Shown here piece after piece: positions 1 to 8,166 of a stretch of 64,000 nt of DNA. Where the stretch lies: assembly GCF_000737705.1 (NCBI RefSeq), contig NZ_JPRH01000010.1, positions 1-64,000 on the forward strand, written 5' to 3'. This stretch comes from Chryseobacterium soli. Lineage in GTDB: Bacteria > Bacteroidota > Bacteroidia > Flavobacteriales > Weeksellaceae. How positions within the stretch are numbered: the first letter of the stretch is position 1; every line of letters starts with the position of its first letter. The notes under the pieces were generated by a model. It was not told where the DNA came from. It saw only the letters and a list, made by a program, of their open reading frames with translations, and searched no databases. A program made the position numbers and the translations under genes.

Positions 1-17
1 TCTTATTATTATGACTC

Positions 18-90
18 TGTCATTCTGAATGTAACGTAGTGAAATGAAGAATCTAAGCTATCATGGGATTCTTCCTTCGTCAGAATGACA
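18..90. repeat. Palindromic dispersed repeat (REP/MITE-like)
   Basis: Nested inverted repeats are visible: TGTCATTCTGA at 18-28 pairs with TCAGAATGACA at 80-90, and GAAGAATC at 46-53 pairs with GATTCTTC at 67-74. The whole would fold into a long interrupted hairpin. No coding potential. Its size and symmetry fit a short non-autonomous chromosomal repeat; that it is dispersed genome-wide is inference, since only one copy lies in this window. Confidence 0.7.
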
Positions 91-371
91 ATGGTGTAAA
101 ATTGTATATAGTCGCCATTTTTAATATTTGAATGCCGCCATCTTGGAGCGGTTTTTTATGGCTGGAAAATAAGAAATATCAACTTGAACTAATGATATAC
201 TTCCGAAAGAAATTATTGAAAAGATTTAAAATTGTTATGAAATATTATACCATTGCATTATATCTATTTTGTAATTTTTTTATACTTTAATTTAGAAGAA
301 AATTCAAATTTAGACTTTCTGCCGGATCAATATTTACACTAAATCTTTGTACATTCGCTTTAAATCTTATT
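91..371. other. Intergenic region, nothing recognised
   Basis: AT-rich sequence between the palindromic repeat and the protease gene at 372. It presumably contains the protease promoter, but no clear TAnnTTTG box was found. An antisense reading frame here has no family resemblance and no convincing start region. Confidence 0.5.
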
Positions 372-1535
372 ATGAAAAAAACGTTGTACCCTTTTTTTAT
401 ATTGTGTATGCTCTCACTTTCCGCACAGGGAAAGAAATTCTTTGAAAGCGGTAATGTGCAGCTTAAAAATCCCGTAGAGAAGATCAACCTGAGATATACC
501 GGAGATCTGCCTTTTGTACAGGTCAGCATCAATGGTAAGAAATATAATTTCCTTTTTGATACCGGTGCTCCAACGGTCATTTCGAATGCTGTTTACACTG
601 AACTCAACCTTGAGAAAAAATACAAGGCTAAAATTAAAGATTCACAGAAAAATAAACAGACGCAGATCTTTACAGAACTCCCGGAAATGGTGGTAGATAA
701 TGTGGTTTTTAAAAATATTGGTGTTGTGGTAATGGATTTTACGGTTTCAGAACTGGACTGTTTTAAGGTTGACGGTATTCTTGGTGCGAATCAAATGGCA
801 AAACTGTTTTGGAGGATCAACTATTCGGAGAATTCACTGGAGGCTACAAAAGACCTGTCTCTGTTCGATCTGAGTGCCTATGATACAGTTATTCCTTTTG
901 ATCCGAAGCCACAGAAAACACCTGTTGTAATAGCCAAAGTTTTAGATAAAAAAATGGATCTTACATTTGATACCGGATTTTCCGGAAGGATGAAGATGTC
1001 AGAAAGCAACTACGATATCGGTAAAGCAGCAAAAAGCATTAAAACGTACGGTACAAGCTCTGTGGGAGCTTATGGGGCCGGAAAACCGATTGCCGGATAT
1101 ATTTTCAAAGCTGATGAGATTTCTCTGGGAAATAAAAGCTTTGCTAATGAAATTGCGAGTACCGGGAATTCCAATCTGATTGGAAATGATTTCTTTAAGA
1201 ATTTCTCTTTCATTATGGACTGGACCAATAATAAGGTGTATATGAAGCGAATTAAAAATGAGGCTCCCAAACTGGAATCATTTGGTTTCGGATATCGTTT
1301 CGTAGATTCAAAACCTGTGGTTGCCTTTGTATTTGAGGAGGAAAACTTTCCATTGAAAGTAGGGGATTCCATTATCAGTATTAATGATGTGGAACTTGAT
1401 AAACTGGACAAAGATGGAGCCTGCCATTATTTTACCAATAGAGTAGAAAAGGATTTCAGTACGATTGAAGTCAAAGTAAAGAGAGACGGTAATATTCTGG
1501 ATTTCAGAATGAGTAAGAAAGAGTATTTGAAATAG
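372..1535 (+). CDS. Secreted retropepsin-like aspartyl protease with PDZ-like tail
   Basis: 387 aa. A signal peptide covers about residues 1-20 and ends SLSAQG. Two aspartyl-protease active-site triads are visible, Asp63-Thr-Gly (FLFDTGAPTVI) and Asp200-Thr-Gly (LTFDTGFSGRM), so both halves of a pepsin-like fold may be present in one chain. The C-terminal about 60 residues (KVGDSIISINDVELDKL) look like a PDZ peptide-binding module. This arrangement is known from Bacteroidota aspartyl proteases exported to the periplasm or surface; substrates are unknown. The gene stands alone, converging on the M28 peptidase genes with a shared terminator between. ATG start at 372 with the signal peptide immediately following supports the start. 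Confidence 0.85.
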   Translation: MKKTLYPFFILCMLSLSAQGKKFFESGNVQLKNPVEKINLRYTGDLPFVQVSINGKKYNFLFDTGAPTVISNAVYTELNLEKKYKAKIKDSQKNKQTQIFTELPEMVVDNVVFKNIGVVVMDFTVSELDCFKVDGILGANQMAKLFWRINYSENSLEATKDLSLFDLSAYDTVIPFDPKPQKTPVVIAKVLDKKMDLTFDTGFSGRMKMSESNYDIGKAAKSIKTYGTSSVGAYGAGKPIAGYIFKADEISLGNKSFANEIASTGNSNLIGNDFFKNFSFIMDWTNNKVYMKRIKNEAPKLESFGFGYRFVDSKPVVAFVFEEENFPLKVGDSIISINDVELDKLDKDGACHYFTNRVEKDFSTIEVKVKRDGNILDFRMSKKEYLK

Positions 1536-1605
1536 TGGTTTTCCATATCAAATTACTCTAAATATGTGTTTTAAGGAACTTTAATTCAATGAAAAGATTA
1601 ATACA

Positions 1606-1629
1606 AAAACCGCCTATACAGGCGGTTTT
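1606..1629. terminator. Bidirectional terminator between convergent genes
   Basis: AAAACCGCC and GGCGGTTTT form a 9-bp perfect stem around TATACA, with A- and T-runs on both sides. It lies between the ends of the protease (+) and the last M28 peptidase (-). Confidence 0.85.
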
Positions 1630-1655
1630 ATAATAGTAAGAAGTTATATATAATT

Positions 1656-3014
1656 CTACCAGTTTTTATCAATCATATAAATAAGTTGGGTCATAGCGGT
1701 CGCTCCAAGCAGCAATTCCCGGCGGTTAACCTTTTCGAAAGTATCTTCTTCTGTATGGTGGATATCAAAATACCGCTGTGAATCGGGAACGAGCTCCGCG
1801 GTGGGAACCCCCATGTCATGAAGCGGATAAATATCAGTTCCGGAATAAGTTCCTTCAAAGTTGTAGACACCGTAGGGAAAGAATAAAGGTGCCCAGCTTT
1901 TGATCTGATTTCTTTTGGTATCGTCCATTTCCAGGGAGATTCCTCTTGGGGCAAAACCTCCGGCATCAGATTCTATCGCAAAAAGATGTTTTTCATTATT
2001 GTCTTTGGCTGTTTTGCCATACTGTACGCCTCCCTTTACACCATTTTCTTCATTGGCAAAGCATACTGCTCTGATGGTGTGGTTATTTTTAATTCCCAGT
2101 TTTTTGAAGGTTCTGAGGACTTCGATACTCTGAACAATTCCGGTACCATCATCATGGGCACCTTCGCCTACATCCCAGGAATCCAAATGGCCGCCGACAA
2201 CAATAACGCTCTGGTCTTTTTTGCCGGTGATCTCGCCAATAACAGAGTGGGAGAGTTTTTCAGCTTTCATACCGCAGTTAGAGTTTAGCTTGGCAGTAAT
2301 TTTTTGGCTTTTTAAAAGATTCTCCAGTTCATCGGCAGTAGTATTTCCTATGGCAACAGCCGGAATTTTAGCGTAGTCTTTATCATACCGCATCCCTCCG
2401 GTATGAGGGATATCATCAAAAGCAGAAGATAATGACCGGATAATGGCAAATCTTCCTCCCTTTTTAGAAGTTAAAGAAGCTGCGTTCACCCTGTACTTTG
2501 CTGCATCGCCATATCCCTTGAAAGTTTCTACGAAAGACTGGCTAAAGGGATAGTTGAAGAAGACGATCTTATCTTTCACCCGTTCAGCAGGTAACTTGTC
2601 GTATTCTTCCATGGATATTACCATAATAATCTCTCCTGAAACGTCTTTTCCGCCGGTGCCTTCAGAGTTTCCAAGAGAAAGCATTTTAAGACTTTTCCAT
2701 TTTCCATCTGGGGTTTTGATCTGGAGAGATTCTTTTCCTCTTTCCCAGACAGGGATCATGACTTCCTGAAGCCATACCTTATCAGCGCCTGCATCCCTGA
2801 GTTTCTGTGCTGCCCATTCTACGGCTTTTTCGTAAGATTGGGAACCGCTTAAACGATGGCCTATGTTTTTGGTTAGTTCTTTTAATTCTGTATATCCTTT
2901 TCCATTATTCAGAATTTCCGTGGAAATTTTACTGAATTGTATAGAGTCTTCTTTTGCCTGACCGAATACAGTCATGCTTAATAGAAGCAATGTAGTTCCA
3001 ATTATTTTTTTCAT
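1656..3014 (-). CDS. M28 family metallopeptidase (third-transcribed of tandem trio)
   Basis: 452 aa secreted zinc peptidase, with a signal peptide over about residues 1-19. Metal and catalytic residues of family M28 can be placed: His276 in GGHLDSWD, Asp288 in AHDDG, the base Glu322 and ligand Glu323 in NEENG, Asp350 in ESDAGG, and the HH pair at 419-420. A protease-associated-type insert precedes the catalytic half. The start is the ATG at 3014; the frame stays open to 3032 through a TTG, but that lies inside the previous gene's last codons. One nucleotide separates the ATG from the upstream stop, so the three genes form an operon. It is a close duplicate of the neighbour at 3016-4374. Expected role is release of N-terminal amino acids from peptides outside the cytoplasm. 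Confidence 0.9.
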   Translation of the reverse strand: MKKIIGTTLLLLSMTVFGQAKEDSIQFSKISTEILNNGKGYTELKELTKNIGHRLSGSQSYEKAVEWAAQKLRDAGADKVWLQEVMIPVWERGKESLQIKTPDGKWKSLKMLSLGNSEGTGGKDVSGEIIMVISMEEYDKLPAERVKDKIVFFNYPFSQSFVETFKGYGDAAKYRVNAASLTSKKGGRFAIIRSLSSAFDDIPHTGGMRYDKDYAKIPAVAIGNTTADELENLLKSQKITAKLNSNCGMKAEKLSHSVIGEITGKKDQSVIVVGGHLDSWDVGEGAHDDGTGIVQSIEVLRTFKKLGIKNNHTIRAVCFANEENGVKGGVQYGKTAKDNNEKHLFAIESDAGGFAPRGISLEMDDTKRNQIKSWAPLFFPYGVYNFEGTYSGTDIYPLHDMGVPTAELVPDSQRYFDIHHTEEDTFEKVNRRELLLGATAMTQLIYMIDKNW

Positions 3015-3015
3015 T

Positions 3016-4374
3016 TTACCAGTTTTTATCAATCATATAAATAAGCTGTGTCATTACAACAGATCCCAGAAGGAGCTCTCTGCGGTTTACTTTTTCGAAA
3101 GTATCTTCTTCCGTATGGTGGATGTCAAAATAACGTTGCGGATCAGGTACCAATTCTGCAGTAGGAACTCCTGTTTCATGAAGCGGGGCAATATCTGATC
3201 CCGAATATTTTCCTTCAAAATTATAGACGCCATAAGGCAGAAAAAGACTGGTCCAGCTTTGAATCTGTTTTCTGTTTTGATCATCCATTTCCAGTGATAT
3301 GCCTCTCGGAGAAAAACCTCCTGCATCAGATTCTATCGCGAAAAGATGTTTCTCATTATTTTCTTTGGCTGTTTTTCCGTATTGTTTTCCGCCCATCGTT
3401 CCGTTTTCTTCATTCGCAAAACAGACCGCCCGGATCGTATGGCTATTCTTAATTCCCAGTTTTTTAAAGGTTCTAAGGACTTCGATACTCTGAACAATTC
3501 CGGCACCATCATCATGAGCTCCTTCGCCTACATCCCAGGAATCCAAATGTCCTCCTACAACAATAACGCTCTGGTCTTTTTTGCCTGTGATTTCACCAAT
3601 AACAGAGTGGGAGAGTTTCTCACCTTTCATGCCGCAGTTGGAATTGAGCTTTGCGGTAACTTTTTTGTTTTTTAACAATACTTCCAGTTCATCTGCGGTA
3701 GTATTTCCGATGGTTACAGCCGGTACTTTGGAAATATTCTCATCATACCGCATATTACCTGTATGGGGAATATCATCAAATGCTGAAGACAAAGATCTGA
3801 TTATGGCAAACTTTCCGCCTTTTTGGGCTGTTAAATTGGCTGCAGTTCTTCTGTATGCTCCGGCTTCCCGGTATGAAATAAAAGTTTGCACATGTGATTG
3901 ATTAAAAGGGTAGTTAAAGAATACGATCTTATCCTTTACTTGATCTGCCGGAAGCCTGTCGTATTCCTCTAAAGATCTTACCATAATCATCTCACCGGAG
4001 ACATCTTTTCCACCCGTTCCTTCGGAATTTCCAAGAGAAAGCATTTTGAGACTTTTCCATTTGCCATCCGGGGTTCTGATCTGGAGAGATTCTTTTCCTC
4101 TTTCCCAGACCGGGACCATGACTTCCTGAAGCCATACTTTGTCAGCACCGGCATCCCTGAGTTTCTGTGCTGCCCATTCTACTGCTTTTTCGTAAGATTG
4201 GGAACCGCTTAAACGATGGCCTATGTTTTTGGTTAACTCTTTTAATTGTGTATATCCTTTCCCGTTATTGAGTATTTCCGTGGAGATTTTACTGAATTGT
4301 ACGGAATCTTCTTTAGACTGTCCTAAAACAGCCATGCTTACCATTAAAAGTGAAAGGGTAACGGTCTTTTTCAT
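3016..4374 (-). CDS. M28 family metallopeptidase (second of tandem trio)
   Basis: 452 aa from the ATG at 4374, with a signal peptide ending near AVLGQ. All M28 active-site motifs are intact: GGHLDSWD, AHDDG, NEENG, ESDAGG and DIHHTEED. It is very similar along its length to the 1656-3014 product, differing mostly in the signal peptide and in scattered central positions. All three genes of the trio end in the same residues MIDKNW, followed by TAA, one base and (for the two internal junctions) ATG. The identical junctions point to tandem duplication. Likely a secreted aminopeptidase. Confidence 0.9.
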   Translation of the reverse strand: MKKTVTLSLLMVSMAVLGQSKEDSVQFSKISTEILNNGKGYTQLKELTKNIGHRLSGSQSYEKAVEWAAQKLRDAGADKVWLQEVMVPVWERGKESLQIRTPDGKWKSLKMLSLGNSEGTGGKDVSGEMIMVRSLEEYDRLPADQVKDKIVFFNYPFNQSHVQTFISYREAGAYRRTAANLTAQKGGKFAIIRSLSSAFDDIPHTGNMRYDENISKVPAVTIGNTTADELEVLLKNKKVTAKLNSNCGMKGEKLSHSVIGEITGKKDQSVIVVGGHLDSWDVGEGAHDDGAGIVQSIEVLRTFKKLGIKNSHTIRAVCFANEENGTMGGKQYGKTAKENNEKHLFAIESDAGGFSPRGISLEMDDQNRKQIQSWTSLFLPYGVYNFEGKYSGSDIAPLHETGVPTAELVPDPQRYFDIHHTEEDTFEKVNRRELLLGSVVMTQLIYMIDKNW

Positions 4375-4375
4375 T

Positions 4376-5779
4376 TTACCAGTTTTTATCAATCATAAGA
4401 ATAAGCTGCGTCATGGCAACTGCACCAAGCAAAAGTTCTCTTTTACTTACTTTATCGAAAGTATCCTCTACAGAATGGTGATAATCAAAATATCTTTGGG
4501 TATCGACTACCAATTCAGCCAAAGGAATGTCCAGCTTTTTCAACGGAGAAATATCCTGAATGGCATCAGTCTGGTCAAAATCATAAATGCCGTAAGGAAG
4601 GAAATAACTTTTCCAATCAAATATCAATCTTCTTCTCTGAGGAGACATATCTAGTGAAAACCCTCTTGGTGAATACCCTCCGGCATCTGTTCCTAAAGCA
4701 AAAATATGTTTTTCATCTCTCTTTTTAACGTACGCTGCATACATGTCACGTCCCTGTCCGCCGTTTTCACTGTTTGCGTATAATACCACTCTGATCGTAT
4801 GGTTATTTTCATAACCCAATGCTTTCAGGGTTCTCAATACTTCAATACACTGAACCACGCCGGTACCGTCATCGTGGGCACCTTCTGCAAAATCCCAGGA
4901 ATCTAGCTGAGCCCCCAAAACAATGACTTTAGAATCTTTTTTACCTTGAATTTCAGCAATAATATTCGGATTGGTCGTATCGCCTTTTGATTCGGCAGAC
5001 AGATTTAATTTTGCAATTACTTTTTGTTTTTTTAATAACTTTTCCAATTCATCAGCAGATCTTACTCCAATTGATAAAGCGGGAATTTTAACTTTATCAT
5101 CAGGTTCATAATAGACCATTTTTGCATGAGGCGTATCATCGGATGCTGTTGTTAAAGATCTTATAATTAAAGCTTTTGCCCCTGTTTTTGAAATGACAGA
5201 AGCTGAAATTAATTTTGATTTTGCGGTAACTAAATAAGAATCACTTGTGTTAATGATTTTTGGATCGATCGGGAGATTAACGAAAACGATTTTATCTTTT
5301 AATTGTCCAACGGATAAAGAATTAAGCTCAGAAACAGTATTAATCTGAACAATTTCACCTGTAAGATCTTTGCCTCCGGTTCCTTCAGAATTTCCAAAAG
5401 ACAGCATTCTGATGTTTTTCCAATCTCCATTACCGGCTTTTATCTGCAAAGATTCCTTTCCCCGTATCCAAACAGGAACTTTTACTTCCTGTCTCCAGAT
5501 CATTTCAATACCGGCATCTTTAAACTTCTTTTCAGCCCATTCTACGGCTTTCATATAACCTGGTGTTGCGCTGAAACGAGATCCAACACCTTTAGTTAAT
5601 TCTCCAAGGTTTTCGTAAGCGGTTCCGTTAGTCATGATCTCATCCGAGATCTTTTTAAACTCATCTTGGTAATTTAATTTTACAACGATTCCTTTTTTTA
5701 CCGGCTTTTTTTGAGGTTTTTTCTGAGAAAATAAAAATCCACTCAAAAAGAGTGGAAGTATAATGAATATTTTTTTCAT
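4376..5779 (-). CDS. M28-like peptidase homologue lacking two active-site residues
   Basis: 467 aa, first gene of the M28 operon. A signal peptide (about 1-18) is followed by a basic KKPQKKPVKKG stretch absent from its paralogues. The fold signatures remain: AHDDG (Asp303), TDAGG and DYHHSVED. However the usual zinc-ligand His is Gln291 (GAQLDSWD instead of GGHLDSWD), and the catalytic base Glu is Ser337 (ANSENG instead of ANEENG). From the established M28 mechanism it should be unable to bind two zincs or activate water normally, so it is probably a pseudo-enzyme with a binding or regulatory role. The reading frame is intact, so it is not simply a decaying gene. Confidence 0.85.
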   Translation of the reverse strand: MKKIFIILPLFLSGFLFSQKKPQKKPVKKGIVVKLNYQDEFKKISDEIMTNGTAYENLGELTKGVGSRFSATPGYMKAVEWAEKKFKDAGIEMIWRQEVKVPVWIRGKESLQIKAGNGDWKNIRMLSFGNSEGTGGKDLTGEIVQINTVSELNSLSVGQLKDKIVFVNLPIDPKIINTSDSYLVTAKSKLISASVISKTGAKALIIRSLTTASDDTPHAKMVYYEPDDKVKIPALSIGVRSADELEKLLKKQKVIAKLNLSAESKGDTTNPNIIAEIQGKKDSKVIVLGAQLDSWDFAEGAHDDGTGVVQCIEVLRTLKALGYENNHTIRVVLYANSENGGQGRDMYAAYVKKRDEKHIFALGTDAGGYSPRGFSLDMSPQRRRLIFDWKSYFLPYGIYDFDQTDAIQDISPLKKLDIPLAELVVDTQRYFDYHHSVEDTFDKVSKRELLLGAVAMTQLILMIDKNW

Positions 5780-5834
5780 TTTTATAAACCATTTCTTTTT
5801 CCGCCGATAAAAGTAGCGAAAAAATAGGAATATT

Positions 5835-7079
5835 TTAAGGTTTCATGTCGTACATGAGTAATGCTGTAACCAATTTTGGCTCAATGAATGTACATTTTGG
5901 AGGCATGCTTAGCTTCAGGTCTGAAATTTTAATCATATCATTAAAACTTACAGGATAAATTCCGAAACCTACTTTTCCTTCACCATTGTCTACTTTTTCT
6001 TTTAATAAATTGATTCCCTGGATGTTGGATGTGCCTTTTACATAAGAGATTTTGTCTGAACTGTCAGAGTTCTCGATTTTCAGAATATTTTTAAAGATGT
6101 ATTTATCTAAAAGATGGTGGTCTACATTATCCAATGACATTTCTGCAGAACGAAGGTCGTGTTTTACGTGAAGTGAATAAAACTTTCCGTCCATATACAT
6201 GGACATATGGAATTTCTGTGAAGGAAAATATGCCGTTTCTCCTTTTTCATGAATCAGAAAATATTTTTCAAGCTCTTTTAAAAAGTCTTCTTTCGAAATG
6301 CCGTCAATATCGCTTAAAATCCTGTTGTAGTCATGAATTTTAATCGACTGGTTGGAAACGATAAAGCTGTATACAAAATTATACGCTTCCGTACCGTTAT
6401 GTCTCTTGTTTTTATCTTTATTACGCTTTGCATTCAGAGCGGTAGAACCGATCCTGTGGTGGCCGTCTGCAATGTAGAAGGAATCAATCTGATCGATCAC
6501 TTCTTTAAACTGCTGTAATTTCAGGCGGTTATCGATGCGCCAGATTTTATGTCTGATGCCTATAGAATCCACATGATTGAAAATCGGAACGTTTTTCTCC
6601 TCATGGTTCATCAGCAATTCAATTTTTGAATTGGAAGGATAAGTAAGCAGTACAGGTTCAGCCTGCAGGTTTACTTTCTCCAGATAATGAGCCAGTTTTT
6701 CCTTCTTTTGAGGAATGGTACTTTCGTGCCTTTTAATTTTCCCGTTCCAGAAATCTTCTATGCTGGCAAGGCCTAGCAGGCCTCTGAATACCTGTTTGTT
6801 GGGATAGATCTGCTCATAAAGATAATAAGCCGAACTGTCCTGGACCAGTGTTTTCTCTTCCAGGAGTTCTTCAAAAGTAGAACGTATTTTTCTTAAGTTC
6901 CGGTCAATATCTTTAGATTTACTTACAACATAAGGCTTTATCATATTGATGTAAGTATTTTCAACTTGAGCCTTCTCCGCAATCTCTTCCTGGGTAAAAT
7001 TGTCAAGAGGATGCGTAGGGAAAGTGCTCTCAAAGTCTTTATGAGGTCTTATTCCACGGAAAGGTTTAAAAACAGGCAT
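5835..7079 (-). CDS. DUF1015 family protein linked to serine biosynthesis genes
   Basis: 414 aa, cytosolic, no signal peptide. The N-terminus FKPFRGIRP and the motif ADGHHR at 204-209 are typical of DUF1015. The start lies 3 bases after the serA stop, so the two are surely cotranscribed, with serC further upstream. The function is not established. The DGHHR motif resembles the Gx(H/T)R motif of the ParB/sulfiredoxin superfamily, which includes free-serine kinases such as SerK and SbnI. With the serA neighbourhood, a role in phosphoserine or serine metabolism is a reasonable guess, no more. No serB phosphatase is in the window. Confidence 0.85.
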   Translation of the reverse strand: MPVFKPFRGIRPHKDFESTFPTHPLDNFTQEEIAEKAQVENTYINMIKPYVVSKSKDIDRNLRKIRSTFEELLEEKTLVQDSSAYYLYEQIYPNKQVFRGLLGLASIEDFWNGKIKRHESTIPQKKEKLAHYLEKVNLQAEPVLLTYPSNSKIELLMNHEEKNVPIFNHVDSIGIRHKIWRIDNRLKLQQFKEVIDQIDSFYIADGHHRIGSTALNAKRNKDKNKRHNGTEAYNFVYSFIVSNQSIKIHDYNRILSDIDGISKEDFLKELEKYFLIHEKGETAYFPSQKFHMSMYMDGKFYSLHVKHDLRSAEMSLDNVDHHLLDKYIFKNILKIENSDSSDKISYVKGTSNIQGINLLKEKVDNGEGKVGFGIYPVSFNDMIKISDLKLSMPPKCTFIEPKLVTALLMYDMKP

Positions 7080-7082
7080 ATT

Positions 7083-8048
7083 TTATTTTATAATTTCTTT
7101 TTGTAGCTTAATAATTTGTTCTGCAAGCTCAACTCCGATCTTTTCCTGAGCATCTACCGTATTTCCTCCTACATGTGGAGAAAGCGATAATGATGGGTTC
7201 ATCAGTAAAAGGACTTCAGGATTGGGTTCGCGTTCGAAAACGTCCAATGCTGCACCGGCCACTTTACCGGATTCAATATAGTCAATCAGAGTTACCTCAT
7301 TGATCACACCGCCTCTGGCAGTATTGACAATATAAACGCCGTCTTTCATTTTCTCAAACTGGGCGGCATCTATGATATATTCATTGGTTTGTGGAGTATT
7401 AATACTGATAAAATCTGCGTTGCTTAGGAATTCATCAGAATCAGTGGTGGAAGTTACTTCAAAATGTACAGACTGTCCGTCAAAAAAATCCAGTGTAAGT
7501 GTTTTTGTTTTAACTTTTCGGGTTAATACACTTACTTTCATTCCTAAGGCAATTCCCATCTTTACGACTTCCTGGCCAATACTTCCAAACCCTATCACTC
7601 CTAATGTTTTTCCTGAAAGCTCATACGCATTGCTGAATGATTTTTTCATCGCATTGAAATGAGTTTCTCCTTCTAAAGGCATTAATCTGTTGGATTCGTG
7701 AAGAAACCTTGCCAATGAAAAGAAATGTCCAAAAACCAGTTCTGCCACTGATTTTGAAGACGCATTAGGGGTATTGATTACTTGTATTCCTTTGCTTTTT
7801 GCATATTCTACATCAATATTATCCATTCCGATACCGCCTCTCCCAATAATTTTCAGGCCGGGGCAGGCATCAATAATATCTTGCTTCACTTTAGTTGCGC
7901 TTCTTACCAGAAGAACGTCCACGTTGTTCTCGTTGATAAAGTTGATCACGTGGTCCTGGGCAACTCTGTTGTCCAGAATTTCAATTCCTGCTTCCTGTAA
8001 GGCTAATTCCCCTGCTTTGGAGATTCCATCGTTAGCTAAGACTTTCAT
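7083..8048 (-). CDS. serA: D-3-phosphoglycerate dehydrogenase (short form)
   Basis: 321 aa. It oxidises 3-phosphoglycerate to 3-phosphohydroxypyruvate with NAD+, the first step of serine synthesis. The dinucleotide-binding motif GFGSIG is at 153-158. Catalytic residues fit Arg245 (TARGG), Glu274 (FEREP) and His292 (SPHVGG). The protein ends after the catalytic domain, so it lacks the C-terminal ACT domain that gives serine feedback inhibition in longer SerA types. It sits between serC (upstream) and DUF1015 (3 bp downstream). Other 2-hydroxyacid dehydrogenases look similar, but the serC linkage supports serA. Confidence 0.9.
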   Translation of the reverse strand: MKVLANDGISKAGELALQEAGIEILDNRVAQDHVINFINENNVDVLLVRSATKVKQDIIDACPGLKIIGRGGIGMDNIDVEYAKSKGIQVINTPNASSKSVAELVFGHFFSLARFLHESNRLMPLEGETHFNAMKKSFSNAYELSGKTLGVIGFGSIGQEVVKMGIALGMKVSVLTRKVKTKTLTLDFFDGQSVHFEVTSTTDSDEFLSNADFISINTPQTNEYIIDAAQFEKMKDGVYIVNTARGGVINEVTLIDYIESGKVAGAALDVFEREPNPEVLLLMNPSLSLSPHVGGNTVDAQEKIGVELAEQIIKLQKEIIK

Positions 8049-8063
8049 AGTTTATTTAATTTA

Positions 8064-8149
8064 AAATTCAAAGATTGAAAGATTTTAAATAGGCCTGCAA
8101 ATTAATCAATTTAAATTAACTGCATTTCCCTCTTTCTATCTTTGAATTT
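8064..8149. repeat. Long-armed palindrome in the serC-serA gap
   Basis: The left arm at 8064-8082 and the right arm at 8131-8149 are 19-bp inverted repeats with a single mismatch, separated by 48 bp. The cores are AAATTCAAAGAT and ATCTTTGAATTT. The element fills most of the gap between serC and serA. It could be a MITE-like insertion or an mRNA-processing hairpin. No protein is encoded. Confidence 0.7.
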
Positions 8150-8166
8150 TTTAATACTTACATTGA

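Noticed and set aside
287..580. Minus-strand 97-aa frame at the protease start
   Set aside because: Overlaps the signal peptide of a well-supported gene on the other strand; low-complexity translation.
3015..3032. Longer start for the M28 genes (MIKTG at 3032 and at 4392)
   Set aside because: It uses a TTG inside the previous gene's last codons; the MKK signal peptide starts cleanly at the ATG one base after the stop.
2974..3198. Plus-strand open frames across the M28 genes (also near 3346-3675 and 4223-4654)
   Set aside because: They mirror conserved M28 codons on the opposite strand, have no family features and no spacing for a ribosome site.
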